DNA of 64,000 nucleotides from an uncultured Bryobacterales bacterium (lineage in GTDB: Bacteria; Acidobacteriota; Terriglobia; Bryobacterales; UBA6623), in the NCBI GenBank assembly GCA_951813065.1, contig CATOTH010000005.1, forward strand, positions 372,001-436,000, read 5' to 3'. The notes under the pieces were generated by a model. The model ran no database searches, had not been told where the DNA came from, and worked only from the letters and a program-made list of their open reading frames with translations. Shown here piece after piece: positions 26,725 through 35,438 of this stretch; the first letter of the stretch is position 1, and the number at the start of each line of letters is the position of its first letter. Made by a program: the position numbers and the translations under genes.

Positions 26725-26878
26725 GCACGAAGCAATCAGCGAAGCGTGACCGCGACAGCCGGTACAGGAACCGCTCCATCGCGAAGTACTGCAGAAGCTC
26801 CTGGAACGGCCGATTCTCGGATCGCGAGCGATTCAGCAGCCGCTGCCTGAAGGACGCGGCGAGATCGTGGCTGCTCAC
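26713..26878 (-). pseudogene. 5' fragment of an AbiEii-type nucleotidyltransferase toxin gene
   Basis: From a GTG at 26878, overlapping the AbiEi stop (GTGA), the frame reads MSSHDLAASFRQRLLNR, PFQELLQYFAMERFLYRLS and DCFVLKGAL. This is the characteristic N-terminus of type IV AbiEii/AbiGii toxins. After LKGAL (about 26713) the sequence runs antisense into the transposase relic, and the frame ends at 26498 without the catalytic core. The module therefore has no working toxin. Confidence 0.75.
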
Positions 26879-27192
26879 GCCAGCGCCTCCAGATAGGGTC
26901 GCATCAGCCGGAAGACACGATTGGTCTGGGCGAATTCCGTGATGGCTTGAAGATCCGGCTTGGGTCTAGCTTCTACGTAGGTGCGCAGCGCCTCGATCGC
27001 CACGTCGAGGCCGATCTTGTTGCGGTACTTGAAACAGTCCGCCAGTGTCTTTTCGGCCGAGTAGATTCGAACGGGCGTCTTGTCGATCTCAACGACTTCG
27101 ACTCCCGCGTTGAACGAGGAGGGCGGAAACCAGAACACGCGGATCGGAATCCAAACCACAAGTTGCCTGCTGACAGGCGATCGTCTTGGCAA
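26875..27192 (-). CDS. AbiEi-type antitoxin, C-terminal part only
   Basis: The 105-residue frame contains VEVVEIDKTPVRIYSAEKT followed by LADCFKYRNKIGLDVAIEAL, the diagnostic core of AbiEi-family antitoxins. Full-length family members are around 200 residues with an N-terminal winged-helix domain. Here only the C-terminal half remains, and the first residues (MPRRSPVSRQLVVW) look like read-through of unrelated sequence. It precedes the truncated abiEii with a GTGA overlap. Likely a relic, though the frame itself is intact. Confidence 0.7.
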   Translation of the reverse strand: MPRRSPVSRQLVVWIPIRVFWFPPSSFNAGVEVVEIDKTPVRIYSAEKTLADCFKYRNKIGLDVAIEALRTYVEARPKPDLQAITEFAQTNRVFRLMRPYLEALA

Positions 27193-27425
27193 CCGGAAAG
27201 TTGTCGACTCGCTATGAAGGGGCAGTCACTCAGCGAGTCGACTTGCGTCCGGGAAACGGCTCGTCAAGCCTCTGTCACAACTCACCGAGAACCGCCGGAC
27301 GCCGACTCAGGCACGACCCTCGCGGCTACCAGGCCTCCAGCAGGTTCTCGAACACCACAGCCAAATCCTCTGCCTCCGCGATTCCTGGCGACAGCATGTT
27401 GCGACAAGGCGTGACGAATTTACTG

Positions 27426-28646
27426 TCACATCTCGCGAGAAACCCGCACAGTCGTCTTCGCCTTAGGGAGTGTCCGGAGCATTTCAAAGAAATCAGTCTC
27501 TGTAATCGTGGCAGGCCAATCAAGATTCACCGAGATCAGGAACTGAGATCCAAATGGCGTGTCCACTTTGACAGCGGAAACAGCGCCCAAATCTATCAGT
27601 CTGTTGAGGTCCCGCGCCAGTGCGCTAAAGCGATGCTTGCGACTCTTGTAGTGCTCCTCGACGTCGCCGATCAGCTGCGACAGGCGTATCGGTGCATCCT
27701 TCTCCAGCAGCACCTCAAGCACTTGGAGTTGTCTCTTGACGATCACCCGTTTTCTTGTGGTTTCCAGTCGCATGGAGAGTTCGGCCATGAAGTTGCGAAA
27801 GATCTCTCTCGAGACAGCCCGCTTGAGCTTCTCGGTCAGTCGTTTGGCCTGTAACTCCACTCCCTTCAGCGCGAAGTTCAAGAAGTGTGTCAGATCATGA
27901 CGGTTCGCTCGTACTTTCGCGAGAGACCCCAAGTACGAATCCTTTTCGTCGTAGTAGTAGTTCGACATGGGAACGAACAATATCTCCTTGAGCCCGCATC
28001 GTCGCAACATCAACGCCTCGAGCGCCCTGGCGGTCCGTCCATTGCCGTCCAGGAACGGATGCATGGCCGCGATGTGACAGTGCATCGCGATGGCCTGAAC
28101 GAGTGGATCGTGTTCACGGAATGTGGTATTGGCCTCGGTAACCAATCGCTCAAATGCTTCCACGCACGACTTGCCACCTTGGACGCCCCGGTGCCTGGGA
28201 AATCCGAAAGTGACGTTCTGGTCTGACCTCCTGAGCGTTCCAGGTTCGCAGCGATCGTCGTCGCAACCTGTAACGATCCGCTCATGCATGCTCTTGATCA
28301 GATCGGCCGAAATCGGATGATAATCCGGAATCTTGGCTAACCAGCGATACGTCCGCATCGCTGCGCGAGCTTGCTTCTGAGATCGTGTGAAGTGCGGCTC
28401 CGGTCCCTCTGATCGGATCGCAGCATCGAGTTCGTCACCCGCGAAGTCGGCCCCTTCGATCCGAGAAGTTCCGTCAACCTCCATCTTGAGTTGGATCTGG
28501 TGGAGTTCTTCGACCCACCGCCGCTGGAAGGGCATGGATTGAAGCGTTTGGACAGCTGCCTTCGCCTCGATTAGCCTTGTCGCGATTCCAGACTTGTCGT
28601 ATCCGATCCACGAAGTCGGTAGGTCATATTGGATTGCCGTCGGCAC
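27426..28646 (-). CDS. Fic family protein (AMP transferase-type) with C-terminal helical/wHTH region
   Basis: The 406-residue protein has the complete Fic motif HPFLDGNGRTAR (His196 to Arg207) and an N-terminal inhibitory motif TSRIEG (60-65), matching (S/T)xxxE(G/N). It is thus a class II self-inhibited Fic protein expected to transfer AMP to a target hydroxyl. A Fic_N-type region precedes the core. The last 110 residues (RQLQVLEVLLEKDAPIRLSQ...) resemble a DNA-binding winged helix. I chose the GTG at 28646; a TTG at 28700 would add 18 residues of AT-rich, hydrophobic sequence that looks like promoter region. The target is unknown. Confidence 0.88.
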   Translation of the reverse strand: MPTAIQYDLPTSWIGYDKSGIATRLIEAKAAVQTLQSMPFQRRWVEELHQIQLKMEVDGTSRIEGADFAGDELDAAIRSEGPEPHFTRSQKQARAAMRTYRWLAKIPDYHPISADLIKSMHERIVTGCDDDRCEPGTLRRSDQNVTFGFPRHRGVQGGKSCVEAFERLVTEANTTFREHDPLVQAIAMHCHIAAMHPFLDGNGRTARALEALMLRRCGLKEILFVPMSNYYYDEKDSYLGSLAKVRANRHDLTHFLNFALKGVELQAKRLTEKLKRAVSREIFRNFMAELSMRLETTRKRVIVKRQLQVLEVLLEKDAPIRLSQLIGDVEEHYKSRKHRFSALARDLNRLIDLGAVSAVKVDTPFGSQFLISVNLDWPATITETDFFEMLRTLPKAKTTVRVSREM

Positions 28647-28688
28647 TGTGCTCAGTATGACAAGTTTCTTGACAAAAAATATCAGCAA

Positions 28689-28797
28689 GAATATTTTCAA
28701 TAACTATCCTGATATCAATTAGGTACACTGTAATACGCATCGGATCGTAGGATATTTTCTTGCAGAAAATATTCGTAAGTTGGACGGGTGAAAATAT
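28689..28797. promoter_or_regulatory. AT-rich Fic promoter region with repeated ATATTTTC / GAAAATAT sites
   Basis: In an otherwise GC-rich window this stretch is strikingly AT-rich. It holds an exact inverted repeat ATATTTTCT-TGC-AGAAAATAT (28752-28772) and further single copies ATATTTTC (28691-28698) and GAAAATAT (28790-28797). Four copies of an 8-bp word in about 110 bp suggest an operator. The Fic protein's own C-terminal winged-helix-like region is a candidate binder. Confidence 0.5.
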
Positions 28798-28930
28798 CCC
28801 TACGTCTCGCCCTGCAAGGAGCAGGGTGATTCCCGCAGTGAGACGCAAGCACTGCCCACGGGGCCGACGGCCCGCTCAAGTGAAGCGTAATGGGAAACAC
28901 CTCCGGACAGCTACGATGAGAGGCCAAAGC

Positions 28931-29713
28931 ATGCAGGAAGCCGCCCGGGAATTCACGAAGCTATTGGAGATCATGAGGCAGCTGCGCGCCCCCGGCGGCT
29001 GCCCCTGGGACCGCGAGCAGACACTCGAGAGCCTGAGGCGGTACGTCATCGAGGAGTCTTACGAAGTCGTCGATGCGATTGAACGCCAGGATTGGGACGG
29101 ACTGGCGGAGGAACTGGGAGACCTCCAGTTGCAAATCGTGTTCCAGTCGGAGATCGGCCAGGCCGAAGGCCTGTTCGACATCGCTCGTGTGCTGCGGAAA
29201 ATCAACGACAAGCTCGTTCGCAGGCATCCGCATGTCTTCGCAAAGGAATCGCTTGGCACAGCAGACGCGGTGACACAGCGGTGGGAAGAGCTGAAAGCCC
29301 TGGAGAAGGCCCAATCTCCTGACGGCGGCAAGCTCGACGGCGTCGCCCGCAACCAGCCCGCCATGCTTGAGGCTTCCCAGATCGGTAAGAGGGCGGCAAA
29401 GGCGGGGTTCGACTGGGAACGGTTCGAGGATCTGGGAGAGAAGATCGACGAGGAGTTCCGCGAGGTCGGGGAAGCCCGGCAATCCGGAGATCCCGGGCGG
29501 GTCGAAGACGAGGTCGGGGACCTGCTGTTCATGGCGGTCAATGTCGCGCGCTTTGCCGGGGTCGACCCCGAACTTGCGTTGAAGCGGGCCAATGCCAAGT
29601 TCCGCGCGCGTTTCGGGAAGATGGAGAAGGCTGTCGCGGATTCGGGGCGCGAATTCGAAGATTATACGCTCGACGAACTGGAAGACCTATGGCAGAGCGC
29701 GAAAGACACCTAG
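28931..29713 (+). CDS. mazG: Nucleoside triphosphate pyrophosphohydrolase MazG
   Basis: The 260-residue protein is a full-length two-domain MazG that hydrolyses NTPs to NMP and pyrophosphate. It shows LRAPGGCPWDREQTLESLRRYVIEESYEVVDAI and EELGDLQLQIVFQ in the first domain (EExxE and ExxD metal ligands) and GFDWERFEDL...EEFREV...EDEVGDLLFMAVNVARF in the second. I start at the ATG at 28931, which has GAGAGG eight bases upstream; ATG at 28916 is an alternative. The 3' end overlaps the GNAT gene by 25 nt. Confidence 0.94.
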   Translation: MQEAAREFTKLLEIMRQLRAPGGCPWDREQTLESLRRYVIEESYEVVDAIERQDWDGLAEELGDLQLQIVFQSEIGQAEGLFDIARVLRKINDKLVRRHPHVFAKESLGTADAVTQRWEELKALEKAQSPDGGKLDGVARNQPAMLEASQIGKRAAKAGFDWERFEDLGEKIDEEFREVGEARQSGDPGRVEDEVGDLLFMAVNVARFAGVDPELALKRANAKFRARFGKMEKAVADSGREFEDYTLDELEDLWQSAKDT

Positions 29714-30429
29714 GCCACGTTGAAATCCGCCGACTCAGAACCCTTGACGAGTTCGATGCGACGCTCCCATTGCAGCGGCAGATCTGGGGCTTCGCAGAGG
29801 CCGATCTCGTCGCACCCCGGCTGTTCGCGGTCTTCGATCACATCGGCGGTTCGTGCCTCGGTGCGTACCTCGATGACGAGATCGTGGGCTACGCGCTGGC
29901 GTTCTCCGCGATCAAGCCCGACTGCACGCCATACTGGCACAGTCACATGGCCGGAGTCGCGCCGCACTCGCAAGGGCTGGGAGTCGGCCGACTCCTAAAG
30001 GTGCGGCAGCGTAGCGATGCGCTCGCTGCCGGGATCGACCGGATCGAGTGGACCTTCGACCCGCTACAGGCGCGGAACGCCTACTTCAATATCGAAAAGC
30101 TGGGAACCGAAGTCGGAGCGTACCTGCCCAACTTCTACGGCATCACTTCCAGCGAACTCCACGGCTCGCTGCCAACGGATCGGCTGGTCGTCTCCTGGAA
30201 TCTCCGCCAGCCTGCTGTCGAGAGCCGGCTCGCCGGGAACCCGCCCCCGCTGCAGGCGGGGACGGTCCGCATCGAAATCCCCGCCAGAATCTCGGCAGTG
30301 CCGCGGGACCAAGCGCTACGGGTCCAGGAACGCGTACGCAGGCAGTTCGCGGGGTCGCTCGGGGCGGGGCTCCGAGTGACTGGTTTCGAACGCACCGCCT
30401 CGGGTGGCATCTATCACTTGAACTCCTGA
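29689..30429 (+). CDS. GNAT-fold acetyltransferase-like protein (COG3375-like)
   Basis: The 246-residue protein contains the GNAT acetyl-CoA loop region as GVAPHSQGLGVGRLLKVRQR and the neighbouring segments EIVGYALAFSA and RIEWTFDPLQARNAYFNIEKLGTEVGAYLPNFYG. The last segment is diagnostic for the COG3375-like subgroup of unknown substrate. The overlap with mazG implies translational coupling, and the TIM-barrel gene 57 bp downstream may belong to the same unit. Confidence 0.82.
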   Translation: MAERERHLGHVEIRRLRTLDEFDATLPLQRQIWGFAEADLVAPRLFAVFDHIGGSCLGAYLDDEIVGYALAFSAIKPDCTPYWHSHMAGVAPHSQGLGVGRLLKVRQRSDALAAGIDRIEWTFDPLQARNAYFNIEKLGTEVGAYLPNFYGITSSELHGSLPTDRLVVSWNLRQPAVESRLAGNPPPLQAGTVRIEIPARISAVPRDQALRVQERVRRQFAGSLGAGLRVTGFERTASGGIYHLNS

Positions 30430-30486
30430 CCGGGCGTGCCGCCCGAGGGTCAACATTCGCCTCGCTTGCCGATAGGATGGAGAGTC

Positions 30487-31353
30487 ATGGCTGATTTCCC
30501 TGTCGCCGTCATTACGGACGAGTTCTCCCAGGACTTCGACCGGGTTTGCGCGACCGCTCAAGAGCTCGGCATCCCGGAATTGGAGATCCGAACGGCCTGG
30601 GATAAGAACGTCCTGGCCATGACGGATGAAGAGATCCGACGGCTCAAGGCGGCTGCCGACCGTCGCGGGCTGCGCTTCATCTGCGTCGCTTCTCCGGTCT
30701 ACAAATGCGTACTGCCGGAGGGAGGCGATATCGACGCACGGTTTCACCACGACGCTTTCCAGGCTTCGTATTCCTTCGAGGACCAGCCTCGCATCCTGGC
30801 CCGCGCGCTGGACATCGCCGCGCGCCTCGAAGCCCCGTTCGTGAGGGTGTTCAGTTTCTGGCGCACCGTTGATCCGGAACGGAACTTCGACCGCATCGTT
30901 GAAGTCCTGCAGCGAGGCGGAGAGACGGCCCGCAGTTCGGGCATCCTGCTCGGCATTGAGAACGAGCACGCATGCCATTTCGCAACCGGAGCGGAAGTGG
31001 GCCGCGCGGCGCAGAGCCTGGACCCTGATGGGTATGGAGTGGTTTGGGATCCGGCAAATGCCTGCGTCGCCGGGGAGCGAGCCTTTCCGGACGGCTTCGC
31101 GCACGTCCCGGTCGAGCGTATCTGCCACGTCCATGCCAAGGACTGCGTGATGGACACTGCAAGCAACCAGCCAGAGTGGTGCGATATCGGCGCGGGGGAA
31201 ATCGGTTGGAAGGACCAACTGGCCAGGCTCAAGACTGACGGGTATGCCGGCTCGGTGAGCCTTGAAACGCATTGGGGCGGACCCGGCGGCAACAAGTACC
31301 TGGGCAGCACGACTTGCGCCAAGAGCCTGCTGCGGCTCGTTTCCGGCGCCTAG
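30487..31353 (+). CDS. Sugar isomerase/epimerase-like TIM-barrel protein (AP endonuclease 2 family)
   Basis: The 288-residue protein starts at the ATG at 30487 behind GGAG. It has the xylose-isomerase-like TIM-barrel pattern: AVITDEFSQDFDRVCATAQELGIPELEIRTAW, LGIENEHACHFATGAE (metal Glu/His), VVWDPANAC and ICHVHAKDC (His-x-His), and VSLETHW near the end (last metal Glu). Family members isomerise or epimerise sugars, inositols or hydroxypyruvate. The exact reaction cannot be read from sequence. Confidence 0.88.
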   Translation: MADFPVAVITDEFSQDFDRVCATAQELGIPELEIRTAWDKNVLAMTDEEIRRLKAAADRRGLRFICVASPVYKCVLPEGGDIDARFHHDAFQASYSFEDQPRILARALDIAARLEAPFVRVFSFWRTVDPERNFDRIVEVLQRGGETARSSGILLGIENEHACHFATGAEVGRAAQSLDPDGYGVVWDPANACVAGERAFPDGFAHVPVERICHVHAKDCVMDTASNQPEWCDIGAGEIGWKDQLARLKTDGYAGSVSLETHWGGPGGNKYLGSTTCAKSLLRLVSGA

Positions 31354-31439
31354 CCGGCACTAGCTCGCCAAAGCGAACCAGCCGCGCATCGCGGACGGAT
31401 GTACTTGGCCACCTCGCTCAATCGGATCGCGGCGACGGC

Positions 31440-33521
31440 CTACTCGTCCTCGCCCTTTCCGGAGCGCTCGCGCTTGGCCGCATCGATGATCTTCTCGGCG
31501 ATCTGCCCGGGAACAAAATCGTAGTACCCCTGGATCATCGTGAACGAGCCACGTCCCTGCGTCATCGAAGTGAGGTCGTTGGCGTAGGTCAGCATCTCGG
31601 CCATCGGAACCTCAGCGTGGATCACCTGTGTCGACCCCTTGGTGTCCATCCCCTGGATGCGGCCTCGACGGCTGTTGAGGTCGCCCATGAGATCCCCGGC
31701 AAAGTCCATCGGGGCGACGACCTCGACCTTCATGATCGGCTCCAGGAGCGCTGGCCTGGCTTCGGACATCGCCAGCTTGAAGGCCTTGCTTCCGGCTAGC
31801 TTGAAGGCCAGTTCCGACGAATCGACATCATGGTACGAACCGTCGTACAAGGTCACCTTGAAGTCGACAACAGGGTACCCGGCCAGAAAGCCCCGGGCGG
31901 CCGCCTCCAGGATCCCCTTCTCCACCGCGGGAATATACGTCTTGGGAATCGCGCCGCCGAAGATCTCGTCAGCGAACTCGAATTCTGCCCCGCGATCCAG
32001 CGGCGCGACCCGGATCTTGCAGTCCCCGAACTGGCCGTGGCCGCCGGTCTGCTTCTTGTGGCGCCCGTGGACGTCGGCATTGCCGCGAATCGTCTCCCTG
32101 TATGGAATCTTCGGCGCCCGCAGCTCGACGTCGACGTTGTAGCGCTTGCGCAGCTTGCTGCATACGATGTCGAGGTGCTGCTGGCCGTTGCCGGCGAGCA
32201 GGAACTCCTGGGTCTGCGGATCGCGGTAGAAGTTCAGCGACCGATCCTCCTCCAGCACCTTGGAGATCGTGCTGCTGAGGCGATCCTCGTCGTGGCGCGT
32301 CTTGGGCTGGATCGCGTACGAGATCGACGGAGGGGGCAGCTCAACCAACGGGAACAGGACCTCGTTCTCCTTCGTCCCCAGGCTGTCTCCAGTCGCAGTG
32401 TCCTTCAGCTTGGCCACAGCTCCGAGGTCCCCAGCATGCAGAGCCGCGACCGGATGCAATGTCTTCCCTTGCGCCACACTGATACGCGCGAACTTCTCGC
32501 TGCTCTGGCTGCGATGGTTGTAGACCTGCGCATCGTTCGCGAGCAGGCCAGACACAACCCGGAAAAAGGTCACGCGGCCGGCGAAGGGATCAGAACTTGT
32601 CTTCCACACGTACAAGGTCAGCGGGCCGTCGTCGGTGATCGGCTGGACCCCGGACTCGGTCGGCAGCTCCCCGCGGTCGACGGCCGACGGCGTGGCTTCG
32701 CCAAGAAAACCGAGCAATCGGTCAATGGCCATGTTGTGCAAGGCCGAGCCGCAAAGCAGCGGAACGACCTCTCCCGCGGCAACCGCGTTGTTGAGCCCGG
32801 CAAGGAGCTTCCCGCTTTCCAGCGTGCCCTCCTCGAAATACTCGTTCATCAAGTCTTCGTCCGTCTCGGCAACAGCCTCGATCAAGCTGGTGCGGGCTTC
32901 TTCCACTTGATCAGTCAAATCGGCCGGCACGGAGGTCTCTGATCCCTTGCCATCACCGTCCAGTTGGTACTCGTAGGCCTTGCCCGACACCAAGTCGATG
33001 ACTCCGCGGAAGCCCTTTTCTGTTCCTAGTGGGACCTGCAAGGCGACTGCGGTGACATCGAAGATTTCCTTGACCTGATTGACAACGGCGTCCACCGATG
33101 CCCGCTCCTTGTGCATCTTGTTGACGAAGATCACCTTCGGGAGCCCCAGCTCGCTGGCATAGCCCCAAACCTTCTCCGTCTGGACCTCGACACCTTTGAC
33201 CGCGTCCACGACCACCAAGGCGGTATCGGCAGCGCTCAGAGTGGCCTTCGCGTCGTTGATGAAGATGTTGTAGCCGGGCGTGTCCAGAAGATTGATCTTG
33301 GTCCCGGCCCACTCAGCGAACGCTACGCCGGTCGAGATCGACACCTTGCGCTCGATTTCCTCCTCGTCGTGATCGGTGACAGTGTTGCCCTCGTCAACGA
33401 GCGTCAACCGATTCGTTGCTCCAGAGGTGTAGAGCATGGCCGAAGCCAGCGTCGTCTTGCCACAATCCCCGTGTCCGATAATGGCTACGTTTCTTACGTC
33501 CTTGCCCTTGTATTCCTTCAT
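31440..33521 (-). CDS. Elongation factor G-like GTPase (EF-G paralogue)
   Basis: The 693-residue protein has the five-domain EF-G layout. The P-loop is GHGDCGKT (16-23) in place of the canonical GHIDAGKT; DTPG and NKMH (in place of NKMD) form the other G-motifs. Domain IV has GGHGQFGDCKIRVAPL and RGFLAGYPVVDFKVTLYDGSYHDVDSSELAF, and domain V ends MTQGRGSFTMIQGYYDFVP. The altered P-loop, NKMH and lack of str-operon neighbours mark it as the divergent EF-G-like group (FusA2-type) rather than the housekeeping factor. The role could be ribosome recycling or stress translation. Confidence 0.88.
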   Translation of the reverse strand: MKEYKGKDVRNVAIIGHGDCGKTTLASAMLYTSGATNRLTLVDEGNTVTDHDEEEIERKVSISTGVAFAEWAGTKINLLDTPGYNIFINDAKATLSAADTALVVVDAVKGVEVQTEKVWGYASELGLPKVIFVNKMHKERASVDAVVNQVKEIFDVTAVALQVPLGTEKGFRGVIDLVSGKAYEYQLDGDGKGSETSVPADLTDQVEEARTSLIEAVAETDEDLMNEYFEEGTLESGKLLAGLNNAVAAGEVVPLLCGSALHNMAIDRLLGFLGEATPSAVDRGELPTESGVQPITDDGPLTLYVWKTSSDPFAGRVTFFRVVSGLLANDAQVYNHRSQSSEKFARISVAQGKTLHPVAALHAGDLGAVAKLKDTATGDSLGTKENEVLFPLVELPPPSISYAIQPKTRHDEDRLSSTISKVLEEDRSLNFYRDPQTQEFLLAGNGQQHLDIVCSKLRKRYNVDVELRAPKIPYRETIRGNADVHGRHKKQTGGHGQFGDCKIRVAPLDRGAEFEFADEIFGGAIPKTYIPAVEKGILEAAARGFLAGYPVVDFKVTLYDGSYHDVDSSELAFKLAGSKAFKLAMSEARPALLEPIMKVEVVAPMDFAGDLMGDLNSRRGRIQGMDTKGSTQVIHAEVPMAEMLTYANDLTSMTQGRGSFTMIQGYYDFVPGQIAEKIIDAAKRERSGKGEDE

Positions 33522-33660
33522 TGCCTCGTTTCCTGACGACTTCCAGTCACTCTCGCAAGTCCCGCGTCTTGAACCCTAAGTAGAGGAGGGGGCAAACCCC
33601 CAGCGCCACGCCGGTTGCCCTCAACCGACCCCAGCGTAACAGTATAGGACGCGCCGGGGT

Positions 33661-35139
33661 CTAGAGCTTGCTGTGCTCCAGCCAAGTGGAGTAGGCATGA
33701 CGGCGCGCGCCCGTGTACTTGTAAGTGTCGAACACCTGGCCATTGCCCAGCGCACGCGGGTCTCCGTCCTTCTCGAGCCGATCCTGCAACTCCGTGCGGA
33801 GCGCCCTCTTCACCTCGGCATGAGCCGGATCGCCGGCCAGGTTCTCGACGCAATCCTTGTCGCGGTCGACGCGATAGAGCTCTTCCGCAGGACGCTTGCC
33901 AAAGGACAGGGCGTAGTATTTGTCGAATCCTCGCAGCAATTGACTCTTCGTGGGACTGCCATCGCAATTGCGATAACCGGTCTCGGGATTCCCGGCAGGC
34001 CACCGGTCAGGCTCATAGTTCCGGACATACAGATACTCGGGAGTGCGGATCGCCCTCACCGGATAGCCCCCGTCGTTCGGGCGGCCGAGATCGTGGCGCT
34101 CCTTGCCGACCAGCATGCGGTTGCGTTGCGGATCGATCCAGCCGTCCCCGTCCGACTCAAGGATGTCAACCAGGCTCCGGCCGGTCATCGAATCGGGAGT
34201 CTCAACGCCCGCCAATTCGAGGATCGTGGGCGCGAAGTCACGGACGTTGACGAAGTCTTCGACCGTCCGTCCCTTCCGGCCGCCACCCCAGCGCACGGCG
34301 AGGGGCAGGTGGAATCCGTACTCGTAGATCTGCCCCTTGACGCGCGGGAACGGCATGCCATGGTCCGATGTCACGATGACCACGGTGTTGTCGAGCTCGC
34401 CGATCCTCTCGAGCGTGCCGAGAATCCTGCCAAGGTGCGTGTCGAACCATTCGGACTCGACGGCGTAGTCAGCAAGGTCCCGCCTGATGGTCTCGTCGTC
34501 GGGATAGAACGCGGGCACATCGACGTCCTGATGGCGCTTGCCGCTGATGGCTCCGGCGCCATCCTGGAAGGCGCGGTGCGGCTCGTGCGTGCCAAACCAG
34601 AAGCAGAAGGGCTGGCCGGGCTCGCGGTCTTCGAGAAAATACTCGAAATTCTTGGCGTAGTCCTTGTTGGACATGCTCCGAAATGGCGCCTTGAGCGTGT
34701 GCTTCACATATTCAGGCCCGGCCGGGTTCCGCGAGAAGCCTCCGGCCCTGTAGTCTCCGGGCCCCCACCCCTTGCCGGTATAGCCGACCCGGTACCCGGC
34801 TTCCTCGAGCAAGTCCGGGAACACGGCCCATTTGGCGGGGAACACGCCGAAATGGCTTACGGCCTCTTCCAGCTGCCAGGTGTTTCGCCCTGTCAGGATG
34901 CTGGCGCGACACGGGGAACACTTCGGGTTCGAAGTGAAGCAGTTCGCGAACAGGATGCCCTCGTTGGCGACGCGATCGAAGGCGGGGGTATTCACCCAGG
35001 TGCAGCCGTACGCGCCGGCGTGCGGCCAGCCCCAATCATCGGCGATAGCGAAGAGAATGTTGGGGCGCTTGGATTGGGCCCGAACGGACGGCGCCGCACC
35101 GGCGGCCAGGGTCGCGTACAGCAATTGCCTGCGGGTCAT
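33661..35139 (-). CDS. Tat-exported sulfatase with CSPCR formylglycine motif
   Basis: The 492-residue protein starts at the ATG at 35139 (35151 is also possible) with a Tat-like signal MTRRQLLYATLAAGAA. RPNILFAIADDWGWPHAGAYG provides the metal-binding Asp residues. The modification motif is CSPCR (Cys74) in NPKCSPCRASILTGRN, with an unusual Cys at position four of C-x-P-x-R. FGTHEPHRAFQ, VTSDHGMPFPRVKGQIYEYG and the C-terminal ALGNGQVFDTY fit the heparan N-sulfatase-like S1 subgroup. It is divergent from the next sulfatase, with a 299-bp shared upstream region. Confidence 0.92.
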   Translation of the reverse strand: MTRRQLLYATLAAGAAPSVRAQSKRPNILFAIADDWGWPHAGAYGCTWVNTPAFDRVANEGILFANCFTSNPKCSPCRASILTGRNTWQLEEAVSHFGVFPAKWAVFPDLLEEAGYRVGYTGKGWGPGDYRAGGFSRNPAGPEYVKHTLKAPFRSMSNKDYAKNFEYFLEDREPGQPFCFWFGTHEPHRAFQDGAGAISGKRHQDVDVPAFYPDDETIRRDLADYAVESEWFDTHLGRILGTLERIGELDNTVVIVTSDHGMPFPRVKGQIYEYGFHLPLAVRWGGGRKGRTVEDFVNVRDFAPTILELAGVETPDSMTGRSLVDILESDGDGWIDPQRNRMLVGKERHDLGRPNDGGYPVRAIRTPEYLYVRNYEPDRWPAGNPETGYRNCDGSPTKSQLLRGFDKYYALSFGKRPAEELYRVDRDKDCVENLAGDPAHAEVKRALRTELQDRLEKDGDPRALGNGQVFDTYKYTGARRHAYSTWLEHSKL

Positions 35140-35438
35140 GCCCAAGAGCATACCCGAACTGACCGTTGACGGCTGACCGACGTCTCGTTTAACCGCAACA
35201 TGGGACCGGCCACCCCGCCCTACCCTCATCCCAACGGCGCGAGCGTGTCGGCGTCGGGCCATGGGAAATGCCGGACAACGGGTCCCGAACCCGGTCTGCT
35301 CGCGGCACGGGACATCGGCGCAGCCGTCGGTGCTCTGCATGGCTCGCGCAGTGCTTCTCGTCAAGGCGGGGGCACCCCGACCAGGGCGAACTCCGCAACT
35401 AGCGCCACGGGCAATCCCTTAGCGACAATGGGCACACC

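Noticed and set aside
33588-33601. GGGGG-CAAA-CCCCC hairpin between a sulfatase and the EF-G-like gene
   Set aside because: No run of T follows on either strand, so I do not call it an intrinsic terminator; it might still be a leader hairpin.
33673-35169. 498-codon plus-strand open frame
   Set aside because: Antisense to the clear sulfatase gene on the minus strand.
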